From positions 1 to 64,000 of the forward strand of contig NZ_AMGM01000015.1 of NCBI RefSeq assembly GCF_000298295.1: a DNA stretch of 64,000 bases, given 5' to 3'. The translations under genes were made by a program, and so were the position numbers. This document shows positions 15,827-24,711 of the stretch, piece by piece (positions within the stretch are counted from its first letter, which is position 1; each line of letters begins with the position of its first letter). The notes beneath the pieces were generated by a model. The model had not been told where the DNA came from and did not search any database. It saw only the letters and a program-made list of their open reading frames with translations. The DNA is from Cecembia lonarensis LW9 (lineage in GTDB: Bacteria > Bacteroidota > Bacteroidia > Cytophagales > Cyclobacteriaceae).

Positions 15827-16782
15827 TCCAACAGTCTTTTTTCTCCATCTATATGCTTGATATCTGTGATATCCTGTGACATTTCTATGACCCCACGGTA
15901 ATTTTTATCCGCATCCCGTACAGCGAAATACCGGATATAGATCAACCTGCCTTTAAAATTGATCCAAAAAGAAGCTTCACTTTGCGTGCCCTTTCTGAAT
16001 TCCTCCAGTATTCTCAGGACAGTATCCACACTTTTGGGCGGGTGACAGAACCTGACTTCCCTACCAATAATTCCTGCACTTCTTGGAAAGGTCCGTTCCT
16101 CTCCTCTATTGTAAAAGATCACTTTGTCATTTTCATCCACATATGTAATATCCAAAGGCATCGTACGAAGTAATAGGTTGACCTGTTCTACCGTCATATA
16201 GCCTTCATCATAATGCTGACTTTCAGCCTTAGCAAAACTTAAATCTCTTTGAGTAAAATCTTCTGATGGGTGCACATAGGCCTGTTCAGGATAAGCAGCA
16301 GGCTTTTCTGATAGCATCCATCCTATCTCCTCCTCTCCTTTCCGCATTTGCTGCCAGTCTTCTTCTTTAAGTATTTTCAGGGAATTGGGGAATAAAACTG
16401 TCTCCTCCACCAGCATGAGCCTTCGGATATTATTGCTTAAATGATGGAAATTCTCATAGACTCCACGGATATCCCTGGCTTCCACTTTTTCCCTGACAAA
16501 CTTGAAAATACTGCGAATGGTGTCATGAAAAGACCACATATTTTGGGAAGGTCCGTTCCAACCACTTTTTTCAAGAAAGGAGAAAAGTTGGTTTTCTTTG
16601 CGTTCAAAACGCCTTTCAATTGTTTGAAGTTTATTAAAGAGGTTGTAGAATACCTGATAATCATTTTCAATATCGCACTGTTCCAATTCATCAATCAGCT
16701 GATGAATCATGGCAGTTTCCTGCAAATAGGTATGGATGGGATGACCTTTTGGGAGGTCTAATTCTTGTTCGTAAGCATTCAT
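15817..16782 (-). CDS. Hemerythrin-like plus PAS sensor protein (DUF438-like)
   Basis: A 321-residue cytosolic protein. Residues about 10-145 form a helical hemerythrin-like domain with HPIH, MIHQLIDEL, WSFHDTI, NFHHLSNNI and VEETVLFP, suited to a di-iron centre. Residues about 205-315 are a PAS domain (LDITYVDENDKVIFYNRGEERTFPRS, ending EMSQDITDIKHIDGE) of the type in DUF438 proteins. No kinase, HTH or output domain follows. It is 1 base from norD and overlaps norE, so it is an integral nor-operon gene. NO or oxygen sensing, or NO delivery, is my inference; nor operons elsewhere usually lack it. Confidence 0.75.
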   Translation of the reverse strand: MNAYEQELDLPKGHPIHTYLQETAMIHQLIDELEQCDIENDYQVFYNLFNKLQTIERRFERKENQLFSFLEKSGWNGPSQNMWSFHDTIRSIFKFVREKVEARDIRGVYENFHHLSNNIRRLMLVEETVLFPNSLKILKEEDWQQMRKGEEEIGWMLSEKPAAYPEQAYVHPSEDFTQRDLSFAKAESQHYDEGYMTVEQVNLLLRTMPLDITYVDENDKVIFYNRGEERTFPRSAGIIGREVRFCHPPKSVDTVLRILEEFRKGTQSEASFWINFKGRLIYIRYFAVRDADKNYRGVIEMSQDITDIKHIDGEKRLLEWK

Positions 16783-16783
16783 A

Positions 16784-18550
16784 TTACTGGTGTTTAATCC
16801 TTTCGTACAATTTGACCAGGGAACTCAATAGCTCCACCGGTGTCGTCAGAATCTGGTAATGGTTTTGTCCAAACATCTGGGGCAGGTAATATTTGGCCTG
16901 AGCTTCTATCGCAAGAGCGTAGGAGTTTATCTGGCGTTCGTTAAGTTCCCGTAGCGCCTGTTTGATATCCTGAATACCGTATTTCCCTTCATAGCGGTCA
17001 TAATCATTGGGCTTACCGTCAGAAATTAGGATTACCCATTTATTCTTCGTGCTTCTCTGATCAAGTCTTGCGCCTGCATGCCTCAATGCTGACCCTATAC
17101 GGGTGTACCCCTGAGGTTCTACCGCTCCAATTCGTTTTTTACCCAAATCCCAGCTTTCATCAAATTCCTTAAGGGTAAGGTAAGTGGAGTAATTTCTGGT
17201 TTTGGAATAAAAACTATCAATGGAAAAATCTATATCAAACTCATTCAAAATCTCTCCGAAAAGAATGGATACTTCCTTTTCCACGTCAATCACCCGGTTA
17301 TTGGCAGCATAGCTATCGCTGGATAAACTCACATCCAAGAGAAGTAATATGGAAAGATCCTTCTCTTTTTTCCGTTTGGAAAGGTAAATGTCTTCAGCTG
17401 GGGTCTTCCGTGCATGAACGTCTGTAAACAAATCAGTCAAGGCATCAATGTCAAATTCATCGCCCTGATTCTGTTTGCGTTGAAGTTTCATTTTGTTGTT
17501 GATAGAAGTCAGCATCTTTCGTAGCCCCAGCAAAGTACTGGCATGCTTGGAAATGGTATTTCGGTAATAGGCCAAATCAGTTTTCACCAAAGTTTGGGGA
17601 TACACTTTACAAAAATCAGGTTTATAAATCTGCTTTTTAAAATCCCACTCATCGTAGCAAAGGTGGAAGCCTTTTTCATCCCGCTCAGCACTTTCGGAGA
17701 TGGTAGTGTTTTCTACAAATTCTGCCTGATAAACCGAATGCGCAGGGTCATCCACCCTTACGGTAAATTTCATACTTAACTCTTCCAATGCATCCTGATG
17801 ATCTTCCAACTCGTCCTTGCCATCAAAATCCCTCCAAACCCCACTTGATTCTTCAGCCGTTTCCACCTTTTCAAAGTTGTGCAGTAAAACATAGTCTTCT
17901 TGCTGCTTTTTATCGATGGTGAGGTTTTTGACTTCCTCCACCGCTTTAGCTATCAATGTGGTTGTTGGGTTTTCTTCTTTGCCTTTTTTGATTCGATTGT
18001 CAAAATTCTGAAGCGGATCCTCTTCCGTTGCTGAAGGGTCAGCATACATCCACTTTCCATAAAGTAAACTCAAATCTGCTTGCTCTCCAGGCTTGGTCTT
18101 AGACTGAAAATGGCTTTTTAATTTTTCATGAAGTTGGGCTGCAATCCTAAACTCATCAGCTAACTTTTCCAGGACGGCAGGAGCCGTCTGTTCGGCCATC
18201 TGACGGGAAAGAATCAGATCGTCCGTTTCCTTGGTCCAATTGTAGCCTAGGTCTTGTTGTGCGCTCAGGTAAAGTGTTCTGAAAAAATAGAAATAGAGAT
18301 TTTCTTCCCAAGTGGGAAACTCGGCAAAAGAAATGGGAAGGAAGAAATTATTGTTTTTAAAACCTCCTTCAGCTTCAGCAGGATAAATGTCAATTGCTTT
18401 CCCGGTAATGGCCCTGGCCAAAAAAGTCAATCTTGGTCGGATAACTTCCAAATCCACCTTGTGGTGCATTTCCAACTCGGCTTTCAATCGGCTTTTTTTA
18501 AAATACCGAACCAATCTGCCATATATCCATTCATCTATTTCCAGTCCCAT
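16784..18550 (-). CDS. norD: NorD, von Willebrand A-domain protein for NO reductase activation
   Basis: A 588-residue protein with a long charged N-terminal region and a C-terminal VWA domain. The MIDAS motif DVSLS (Asp406 to Ser410) follows SILLLL, the conserved Thr is in GYTRIGSAL, and the Asp in ILISDGKPNDYD. NorD works with the NorQ ATPase, in the manner of MoxR-VWA pairs, to insert metal into or otherwise mature NorB. It lies 122 bases after norQ and 1 base before the hemerythrin/PAS gene. Confidence 0.93.
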   Translation of the reverse strand: MGLEIDEWIYGRLVRYFKKSRLKAELEMHHKVDLEVIRPRLTFLARAITGKAIDIYPAEAEGGFKNNNFFLPISFAEFPTWEENLYFYFFRTLYLSAQQDLGYNWTKETDDLILSRQMAEQTAPAVLEKLADEFRIAAQLHEKLKSHFQSKTKPGEQADLSLLYGKWMYADPSATEEDPLQNFDNRIKKGKEENPTTTLIAKAVEEVKNLTIDKKQQEDYVLLHNFEKVETAEESSGVWRDFDGKDELEDHQDALEELSMKFTVRVDDPAHSVYQAEFVENTTISESAERDEKGFHLCYDEWDFKKQIYKPDFCKVYPQTLVKTDLAYYRNTISKHASTLLGLRKMLTSINNKMKLQRKQNQGDEFDIDALTDLFTDVHARKTPAEDIYLSKRKKEKDLSILLLLDVSLSSDSYAANNRVIDVEKEVSILFGEILNEFDIDFSIDSFYSKTRNYSTYLTLKEFDESWDLGKKRIGAVEPQGYTRIGSALRHAGARLDQRSTKNKWVILISDGKPNDYDRYEGKYGIQDIKQALRELNERQINSYALAIEAQAKYYLPQMFGQNHYQILTTPVELLSSLVKLYERIKHQ

Positions 18551-18672
18551 CTTCTGATTTATTTCTATTTATTTCAATTTTATTTCGCGAAGCTTATTTA
18601 TATTCTATTTCCATATATTTCGCGCACCATATTTCAACCATATTTCTATTATATATCCAACATATTTCAATT
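18551..18672 (-). repeat. AT-rich GAAATA repeats between norQ and norD
   Basis: This 122-base gap holds about nine copies of ATTTC (GAAAT on the transcribed minus strand), several as GAAATATG or GAAATAAA, with two GCGCGAAATA-like or CGCGAAATA copies. On the mRNA they give an unstructured A/U-rich leader before norD. It looks like local tandem duplication; its function is unknown. Confidence 0.5.
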
Positions 18673-19452
18673 TCATATCATCAAATCAACCAAATCCTTC
18701 ATAGACTCAATGGTCTGTGCATCATCGCTAAGCGGTTCCACTATGGCGACATGACAGGCCAACCTTTTGGGAAGACCGGATTGAATCAGCTTCGCCGCAT
18801 CCACCAACAATCGGGTAGATACCGTTTCGGTCAAACCCAATTCTGTCAGATTTCGGATTTTACCTCCTATAGCAACCAGCTTTTTGGCAATATCCTGCTT
18901 CACTCCAGTTTCGTTGACAAGGATTTCTGTTTCAATTTTTGATGTTGGATAACCAAAGCTCAAAGCCACAAAACGTTGCCGTGTGGAAGGTTTCAGCTCT
19001 TTGAAACCTCTTTGGTAACCTGGATTGAAGGAAGCAATCAACATGAAGTTTTCATGGGCTTTGACCGTCTCTCCGAGTTTATCAATGAACAATTCCCTTC
19101 TGTGATCTGTCAGCGAGTGGATAGCCACTATCACATCAGGTCGGGCCTCTGCCACTTCATCCAGGTAAAGGATGGCTCCTTCTCTAACAGCGGTGGTCAG
19201 TGGGCCATCTATCCATACCGTTTCAGCTCCTTTGATGATAAACCTACCGATCAGATCTGTGGATGATGTTTCTTCGTGACAGGAAATAGTGATCAGTCTT
19301 TGACCGGTAGCATGTGCCATATATTCCACAAATCGGGATTTCCCGCTTCCTGTTGGCCCTTTTAGAAGCAAAGGCATGCGGTTTTGGAAGGTTTGCAAAA
19401 AAACCTCTGATTCCTGATCTGTCTGATGATAATAAGGTGCTTCTATAACCAT
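18673..19452 (-). CDS. norQ: NorQ, MoxR-type AAA+ ATPase
   Basis: A 259-residue AAA+ protein. Walker A is GPTGSGKS (32-39), Walker B ILYLDEV (94-100), sensor 1 is in LIASFNPGYQ, and the arginine finger region is PSTRQRFVAL. It pairs with NorD to activate NO reductase, probably at the non-heme iron site of NorB. It lies downstream of norB, separated by 129 bases that include an imperfect hairpin. Confidence 0.94.
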   Translation of the reverse strand: MVIEAPYYHQTDQESEVFLQTFQNRMPLLLKGPTGSGKSRFVEYMAHATGQRLITISCHEETSSTDLIGRFIIKGAETVWIDGPLTTAVREGAILYLDEVAEARPDVIVAIHSLTDHRRELFIDKLGETVKAHENFMLIASFNPGYQRGFKELKPSTRQRFVALSFGYPTSKIETEILVNETGVKQDIAKKLVAIGGKIRNLTELGLTETVSTRLLVDAAKLIQSGLPKRLACHVAIVEPLSDDAQTIESMKDLVDLMI

Positions 19453-19479
19453 AATGTTAAGTTTTGAGGTTTGAAAGCC

Positions 19480-19501
19480 GGGCTGCCAGAAGAGGCGACC
19501 C
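19480..19501 (-). other. Imperfect hairpin in the norB-norQ gap
   Basis: GGG-CT-GCC (19480-19487) and GGC-GA-CCC (19494-19501) can pair around a short loop, with two mismatched positions. There is no strong U-tract, so it may slow or process the transcript and lower norQD expression relative to norCB, rather than terminate. Confidence 0.35.
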
Positions 19502-19581
19502 AGCTATTTTCAGAAGTCGGCAAACTGATTAAGAAATAAACCGATGGCCGATTTTCCTGTTTGACAATTCAAATGAAGGGT

Positions 19582-20937
19582 TTAACTAACCAAAACAGTT
19601 TCTTCTTTTTTGGATAGTGCTTCATTAGTAGGTCTTCCATACTTAATAAATTCATAAATATAGATCCCGATTCCAGTTGCAAACATGGTAGCACAAAGCA
19701 GCATGACCACAAAGTGGATTTTAACTTCTTCCTGAGCAATCATAAAATCCATACTTAACCTTCTTTCAAGATAAACCTGAACAACACCTGCAACACCAAG
19801 TGCTACCACCATACCGAGCATACCGATATTTGATAGCCAGAATGCCAAATGTCCGTTGGTTTTATCATGTCGTTTTCTGCCGGTGATGTTGGGCATGGCA
19901 TAACTGATGATGGCCAATACGATCATCACATAAGCACCCCAGAAAGCATAGTGGCCATGCATAGCCGTTACCAAGGTTCCATGGGTGTAGAGATTGGTCT
20001 GAGGAAGGGTATGGGCAAAACCCAGCAACCCGGCACCAATAAAGGAAACAATTGCAGCTCCTATAGTCCAGAAAAGAGCAATTTTGTTAGGGTGGTTTTT
20101 CTCACCTTTGCGGTACATATAGACTGCAAACAGGGCCATGGCAAGAAAAGCAAGTGGCTCTAATGCAGAGAACACGCCCCCTACTACCAACCAGATTTTG
20201 TTGACACCAATGTAATAATAGTGGTGACCTGTACCGAGTATCCCTGAGAGAAAGGTCAAACCAACGATCACATACAGCCATTTCTCGATGACTTCTCTAT
20301 CCACACCGGTTAATTTGATCAACAGGAAGGCCAAGATACCGCCCATGATCAATTCCCAAACGCCTTCTACCCAAAGATGAACTACCCACCATCTAAAAAA
20401 GGAGTCGGTTACCTGTGAATCAAACCATATCATTCCAGGGAGGTACAAGAGCGCGGCAAAAACCAGCCCCATAGTCATAACCAAAGCTGTGGTGGTCTGC
20501 CATTTCCCTTTAAACAAAGTAGCTAGAATTATTCCCAAAAACAGCAGGACATTGACGACTACCAGATAATCCAATTCACGGGGAATTTCCAGAAATTTCC
20601 TTCCTTCCCAGATATTAAAGTGGTAGCCCGTAATAGCGGCCACCCCAACCACAGCCAGAGAAATCAATTGCACGTAAGCCAGCTTGACACTGACAAGTTC
20701 CCGCTGGGCTTCCTCTGGAATGATATAATAAGCTGCACCCATAAATCCGGTCAGCAACCAAACAACCAATAAATTGGTGTGCACCGCCCTTGCGGTATTA
20801 AAGGGAATCCAGTCATGGAGTCCATCCATGCCGATTCTGGCAAATCCCATGATAAATCCATAGACGATCTGTAGTGCGAAGAGCAGCATACATAAGGCAA
20901 AAAACCAGTAGGCTACCTGTTGTGATTTATATTTCAT
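19582..20937 (-). CDS. norB: Nitric oxide reductase subunit B (cytochrome c-dependent)
   Basis: A 451-residue, twelve-helix heme-copper oxidase-family protein that reduces NO to N2O at a heme b3/non-heme iron centre. Ligand histidines are visible in RAVHTNLLVVW, VVHLWVEGVWE (His and the FeB-site Glu), GTGHHYYYIG and MHGHYAFWGAY. The length matches cNorB, not qNor, and no N-terminal extension is present. It follows norC by 4 bases. Confidence 0.95.
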   Translation of the reverse strand: MKYKSQQVAYWFFALCMLLFALQIVYGFIMGFARIGMDGLHDWIPFNTARAVHTNLLVVWLLTGFMGAAYYIIPEEAQRELVSVKLAYVQLISLAVVGVAAITGYHFNIWEGRKFLEIPRELDYLVVVNVLLFLGIILATLFKGKWQTTTALVMTMGLVFAALLYLPGMIWFDSQVTDSFFRWWVVHLWVEGVWELIMGGILAFLLIKLTGVDREVIEKWLYVIVGLTFLSGILGTGHHYYYIGVNKIWLVVGGVFSALEPLAFLAMALFAVYMYRKGEKNHPNKIALFWTIGAAIVSFIGAGLLGFAHTLPQTNLYTHGTLVTAMHGHYAFWGAYVMIVLAIISYAMPNITGRKRHDKTNGHLAFWLSNIGMLGMVVALGVAGVVQVYLERRLSMDFMIAQEEVKIHFVVMLLCATMFATGIGIYIYEFIKYGRPTNEALSKKEETVLVS

Positions 20938-20941
20938 GTTT

Positions 20942-21382
20942 CTAGTCTTTTAACTTATCTTTTGCCAATGGTGAAACAATACGGTCGAAGCCGTTAAGAT
21001 CGATTTCCCCTATCCACTTTAGGTATTCAATCATAGCTTCTGCATCCTCATCGCTCATTTCATAGGCGACCATTTTCCTCCCGTTGGGTGCCCAGGGAAT
21101 GGGCGATTGAAGGATGGCTTTCACCAAAGGTGCACCACGTCTGTCAATCACTTTGGTGAGTTCCGGTGCATAATAGCCCCCTTCCCCCATAATGGCGTGG
21201 CAACCCATGCAATTATTGGTTTCCCAAATGTGCTTGCCTTTGATTACCTGCTCGGTAATGTTCTGATGATTAGACTGGTCATTACTAGGGGCCATGGAAT
21301 AAATGGTTAATCCGATAAATATCAGAAAGGTCACCACTGTACCACCCAGAAAGAAAGTCCTTGCTTGTGATTTTGATAGCAT
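20942..21382 (-). CDS. norC: Nitric oxide reductase subunit C (membrane c-type cytochrome)
   Basis: A 146-residue protein with an uncleaved N-terminal helix (about 10-29) and a periplasmic cytochrome c domain. The heme site is CMGCH (58-62) followed by GEGGYYAPEL, and a Met in VAYEMSDEDAEAM is the likely sixth ligand. It passes electrons from periplasmic cytochrome c to NorB. It is the first gene of the nor operon; the upstream gap to the divergent Crp/Fnr gene holds an Fnr-type site. Confidence 0.95.
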   Translation of the reverse strand: MLSKSQARTFFLGGTVVTFLIFIGLTIYSMAPSNDQSNHQNITEQVIKGKHIWETNNCMGCHAIMGEGGYYAPELTKVIDRRGAPLVKAILQSPIPWAPNGRKMVAYEMSDEDAEAMIEYLKWIGEIDLNGFDRIVSPLAKDKLKD

Positions 21383-21506
21383 ATAGAACTGGGTTAAATT
21401 TAATTTAGATTAAAAGACCTTTTTATCTTTTTATGACACGAAGATACAGGTGGATTTCAAAAGTCAAATAGCACAAAGGAAAAAAAATCTACAAATTTGT
21501 AAAAAA

Positions 21507-21520
21507 CTGATATCAATCAT
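21507..21520. promoter_or_regulatory. Fnr-type site between norC and the Crp/Fnr gene
   Basis: CTGAT-ATCA-ATCAT is a near-perfect TTGAT-N4-ATCAA palindrome with an exact TGAT-N4-ATCA core. It lies 125 bases from the norC ATG and 60 from the regulator ATG. I do not find a clean TAnnTTTG element at the class II distance in either direction. Confidence 0.5.
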
Positions 21521-21579
21521 GTTTTGAATTGCTGTATATCACTTGGGCCAGTACCAAATCCTATTTACTTGCAACTATT

Positions 21580-22290
21580 ATGAATATAAGTCCAAACTGC
21601 AAAATGTGTCCAATTGCTACATGCTTGGTAAAGCAATGCAATCACACATGGATTAATCGTTTATCTGATGCCAAAAACTCCCCTATCTATCCAAAAGGGC
21701 AATTTGTTTTTATGGAAGGCAGTTTGGTTTTGGGTGCTTACTTTATTTTGAAAGGTAAAGTAAAAGTAATCAGTTCCAATGTAGGCGGAAAAGAACAAAC
21801 GGTCAGGTTGGCAGGTGAAGGGCACATGTTGGGACATTCGGCCATTGGCCTTGAAAAATACAGCATAGGTGCTGTCACTTTGGAGGAATCACAAATCTGC
21901 TTTATCGACAATGCTACACTTTATGAAGCTTTTATGGCCAATCCAAAGTTTACTTTTGAAGTAATGCGGTTTTATTCCAGGGAATTAAGAAAAAGTGAAA
22001 TCCGTACAAAATGTCTAGGATTGATGAACAATGAAGAAAAAGTGATTTTAGGCTTATTGTACCTTGCTGACACCTACCTTCTAGGATCCCAAGGCAATCA
22101 GGTTGAAATTGATTTAAACAGACAAGAAATTGCACAGATCATCGGTACAAATGCAGAACAAGTCAGCCGGGTTTTAACTTCCTTGAAAAAAGAAGGGCTC
22201 ATCCAAACGGTTGATAGGACAATTCAATTACCTGATATAACAACTTTAAAAGAACGAATACGTCAATATGCCTATGCCACTTCTTACTAA
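21580..22290 (+). CDS. Crp/Fnr-family regulator with N-terminal cysteine cluster
   Basis: A 236-residue activator. The N-terminus has Cys7, Cys10, Cys15 and Cys20 (NCKMCPIATCLVKQC), which resembles the Fnr iron-sulfur site, then a cyclic-nucleotide-binding fold (about 40-150) and a C-terminal HTH (RQEIAQIIGTNAEQVSRVLTSLKKEGLI). The recognition helix has E-x-x-S-R, the Fnr pattern that reads TTGAT. Divergent from norCB and next to nirK, it is the natural candidate for low-oxygen or NO control of this region. I prefer the ATG at 21580 over the TTG at 21529, as the Cys cluster follows at once. Confidence 0.87.
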   Translation: MNISPNCKMCPIATCLVKQCNHTWINRLSDAKNSPIYPKGQFVFMEGSLVLGAYFILKGKVKVISSNVGGKEQTVRLAGEGHMLGHSAIGLEKYSIGAVTLEESQICFIDNATLYEAFMANPKFTFEVMRFYSRELRKSEIRTKCLGLMNNEEKVILGLLYLADTYLLGSQGNQVEIDLNRQEIAQIIGTNAEQVSRVLTSLKKEGLIQTVDRTIQLPDITTLKERIRQYAYATSY

Positions 22291-22292
22291 TA

Positions 22293-22318
22293 GCCTGCGA
22301 AAATGCAGGCTTTTTTTT
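22293..22318 (+). terminator. Intrinsic terminator of the Crp/Fnr gene
   Basis: GCCTGC (22293-22298), loop GAAAAT, GCAGGC (22305-22310), then eight T. It starts 3 bases after the stop codon. This means nirK downstream needs its own promoter. Confidence 0.9.
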
Positions 22319-22338
22319 GCGAAAATAAAAACCTTCTG

Positions 22339-22352
22339 TTGAGGTGTATCAG
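22339..22352 (+). promoter_or_regulatory. Weak Fnr-like site upstream of nirK
   Basis: TTGAG-GTGT-ATCAG matches TTGAT-N4-ATCAA at 8 of 10 positions, 98 bases upstream of the nirK ATG. No clear TAnnTTTG lies at the matching distance, so this is tentative. Confidence 0.3.
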
Positions 22353-22449
22353 TGTACAATTAAAAATTATCTGGTTTTTTTGTGTCAATGAATAATTGAG
22401 AAGTTCATATCAAGCATATCTCCCAAAAAAAAATTAAAACGATAAAGCC

Positions 22450-23925
22450 ATGACTAAAAAACTTTCTTCATTTAAAGGATATATTTATCTTTTACTCTTT
22501 TTATCAGGTGCAATATTCACTGCTTGTACCCAAGGTCAATCCAGAAATACCGGAAACTCGAATTACACCAAAGACTACAGTAAAACCAAAGTCTTTGGAG
22601 AAATGGTGGCAGAACTAACTGCTCCTCCTCATGTACCACCACCAGTGGGCAACCGTCCTGCCATGAAGCTATACATGGAAATGGAAATAACAGAAGAAGA
22701 AATGGAAATGGCGGATGGGGTATCTTACCTTTTCTGGACTTTTGGCGGTACTGTCCCGGGCTCATTTATCCGTGCCAGGGTCGGTGATGAAGTAGAATTC
22801 AAAATCAAAAACCACCCTGACAATAAATTGCCCCACAACATCGACCTTCACGCTGTAACAGGCCAAGGTGGGGGCGCTGAGGCTTCATTTGTTGCGCCAG
22901 GGCATGAAAAAACGTTTTCCTTTAAACTGATCAACCCCGGACTCTATGTATATCACTGTGCGACAGCTCCTGTAGGCATGCACATTGCCAACGGCATGTA
23001 TGGACTGATCTTGGTGGAACCGGAAGGTGGTTTACCGCCAGTAGACAAGGAGTTCTATGTCATGCAGGGTGATTTCTACACCGAGGGAAGATTTGGGGAA
23101 CCAGGTTTACAACCTTTTGATATGCAAAAAGCCTATGATGAAAGACCAGATTATGTGGTATTCAACGGTAGCGTCAATGCACTCAGTGGGGAAAATGCAC
23201 TGCAGGCAAAAGCAGGTGAAACCATTAGAATATTTTTCGGAAATGGTGGACCTAACCTCGCTTCTTCCTTCCACGTCATAGGTGAAATTTTCGATAAAGT
23301 GTATGTAGATGGAGGCGATCAAGTCAACTCCAACGTAGGCACAACCCTGGTTCCGGCAGGTGGAGCAGCTATCCTGGAATTTAAAGCCGATGTACCTTCT
23401 AATTTGGTATTGGTAGATCACTCCATTTTCAGGGCATTCAACAAAGGTGCATTAGGTATTCTGAGCGTCACAGGAAAAGAAAACGAGAAAATTTTTGCAG
23501 GTGAAATCATGGAAGGAATCTATCTCCCTGAAGGAAGTACCATTCAGAAAATGCCAAAAGATGGCAATGTCGTAAGCCCTCCTGTTACCATGACCAAAAG
23601 TGAGCTGATCGATACAGGAAAGAAAATCTACATGCAGGCATGCTTTGCCTGTCACCAAGCCAACGGTGAAGGGGTAGCCAATGCCTTCCCTCCCCTGGCA
23701 AATGCAGATTACCTGAATGCCGATGTCAACCGGTCCATCGATGTGCTTCTCCATGGACTATCGGGTGAAATCACTGTTAACGGCAAAAAATACAATAGTA
23801 TCATGCCCTCTCAGCAACTCAAAGACGAAGAAGTTGCAGCTGTTCTCACTTATGTATACAACAGCTGGGGCAATAACGGGACTGAAGTTACTCCCGACAT
23901 GGTAAACAAAAGGAGGAAAAAATGA
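22450..23925 (+). CDS. nirK: Copper nitrite reductase fused to cytochrome c
   Basis: A 491-residue periplasmic lipoprotein (lipobox Cys26) that reduces nitrite to NO. Two cupredoxin domains carry the type 1 copper ligands His129, Cys170, His178 and Met183 and the type 2 ligands His134, His169 and His275 (motifs PHNIDLH, YHCATAPVGMH, SSFH). Residues about 380-475 add a cytochrome c domain with CFACH (398-402) and Met452 as likely axial ligand; this tether should deliver electrons directly. The start of the SUMF1-domain gene overlaps its stop by 4 bases. Confidence 0.95.
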   Translation: MTKKLSSFKGYIYLLLFLSGAIFTACTQGQSRNTGNSNYTKDYSKTKVFGEMVAELTAPPHVPPPVGNRPAMKLYMEMEITEEEMEMADGVSYLFWTFGGTVPGSFIRARVGDEVEFKIKNHPDNKLPHNIDLHAVTGQGGGAEASFVAPGHEKTFSFKLINPGLYVYHCATAPVGMHIANGMYGLILVEPEGGLPPVDKEFYVMQGDFYTEGRFGEPGLQPFDMQKAYDERPDYVVFNGSVNALSGENALQAKAGETIRIFFGNGGPNLASSFHVIGEIFDKVYVDGGDQVNSNVGTTLVPAGGAAILEFKADVPSNLVLVDHSIFRAFNKGALGILSVTGKENEKIFAGEIMEGIYLPEGSTIQKMPKDGNVVSPPVTMTKSELIDTGKKIYMQACFACHQANGEGVANAFPPLANADYLNADVNRSIDVLLHGLSGEITVNGKKYNSIMPSQQLKDEEVAAVLTYVYNSWGNNGTEVTPDMVNKRRKK

Positions 23926-24704
23926 GAAAAGTATTTCTTTTGATTGCCGCCTTGTTTTTGATCAATAATGCTTCTGCCCAAGGAGGTAAGATGGCTCTGG
24001 TAAAAGGGGGGAATTATACCCCCCTCTACGGAATAGGTGAGCAAGCAGATGTAGAAGTAAGGGATTTTTACTTGGAAATCAATCCGGTGACCTATGCTGA
24101 ATTTCAGGAGTTTGTTCGCAATTATTCCAAATGGCAGAAATCCAAAGTAACCAAATTATTTGCAGACGAAAGGTATTTATCCAATTGGGAGAATGACCTA
24201 ACTGCTCCTGTAGCCCTTTTGGACAAGCCCATCACCATGATTTCTTGGTTTGCCGCTAAAGCCTACTGTGAATGTCAGGGAAAAAGACTTCCTACAGTGG
24301 ATGAATGGGAATACGCTGCCATGGCCTCCACTACAAAAAGAGATGCTCGGGAAGATAGCCTGTATAATGCAAGCATCCTGCGCAGCTACGAGCAACCCAG
24401 AACTTTCCTGAAAACTGTCGGCCAATCCGATGCGAATTATTGGGGAGTTAAAGACATGCATGGCATGGTCTGGGAATGGACCCAGGATTTCAACTCCATT
24501 ATACTCACCGGAGAGTCCCGTAATAATGGGAATACTGATGCAAGCTTGTTTTGTGCCGGAGGTGCTATAGGAGCCAAAGATATGATGAATTATGCCGCGT
24601 TTATGCGATATGCGATGCGATCTAGTCTGAAAGCCAATTTCTCTCTTACTACATTGGGATTTCGCTGCGCGAAAGATGTCAATCATCCACTCACTTTAAA
24701 CTGA
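23922..24704 (+). CDS. Exported SUMF1/FGE-fold protein coupled to nirK
   Basis: A 260-residue protein with a signal peptide (cleavage near ASA-QGG, 20/21) and a formylglycine-generating-enzyme-type fold: FYLEINPVTYAEFQEFV, ISWFAAKAYCECQGKRLPTVDEWEYAA, GMVWEWTQDF and TLGFRCAKD. The active-site cysteine pair of true FGEs is not evident, so enzymatic sulfatase activation is unlikely. Its start codon overlaps the nirK stop (ATGA). NirZ/NosR-like maturation or a structural role with NirK is inferred from coupling only. Confidence 0.8.
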   Translation: MRKVFLLIAALFLINNASAQGGKMALVKGGNYTPLYGIGEQADVEVRDFYLEINPVTYAEFQEFVRNYSKWQKSKVTKLFADERYLSNWENDLTAPVALLDKPITMISWFAAKAYCECQGKRLPTVDEWEYAAMASTTKRDAREDSLYNASILRSYEQPRTFLKTVGQSDANYWGVKDMHGMVWEWTQDFNSIILTGESRNNGNTDASLFCAGGAIGAKDMMNYAAFMRYAMRSSLKANFSLTTLGFRCAKDVNHPLTLN

Positions 24705-24711
24705 TAAAACC

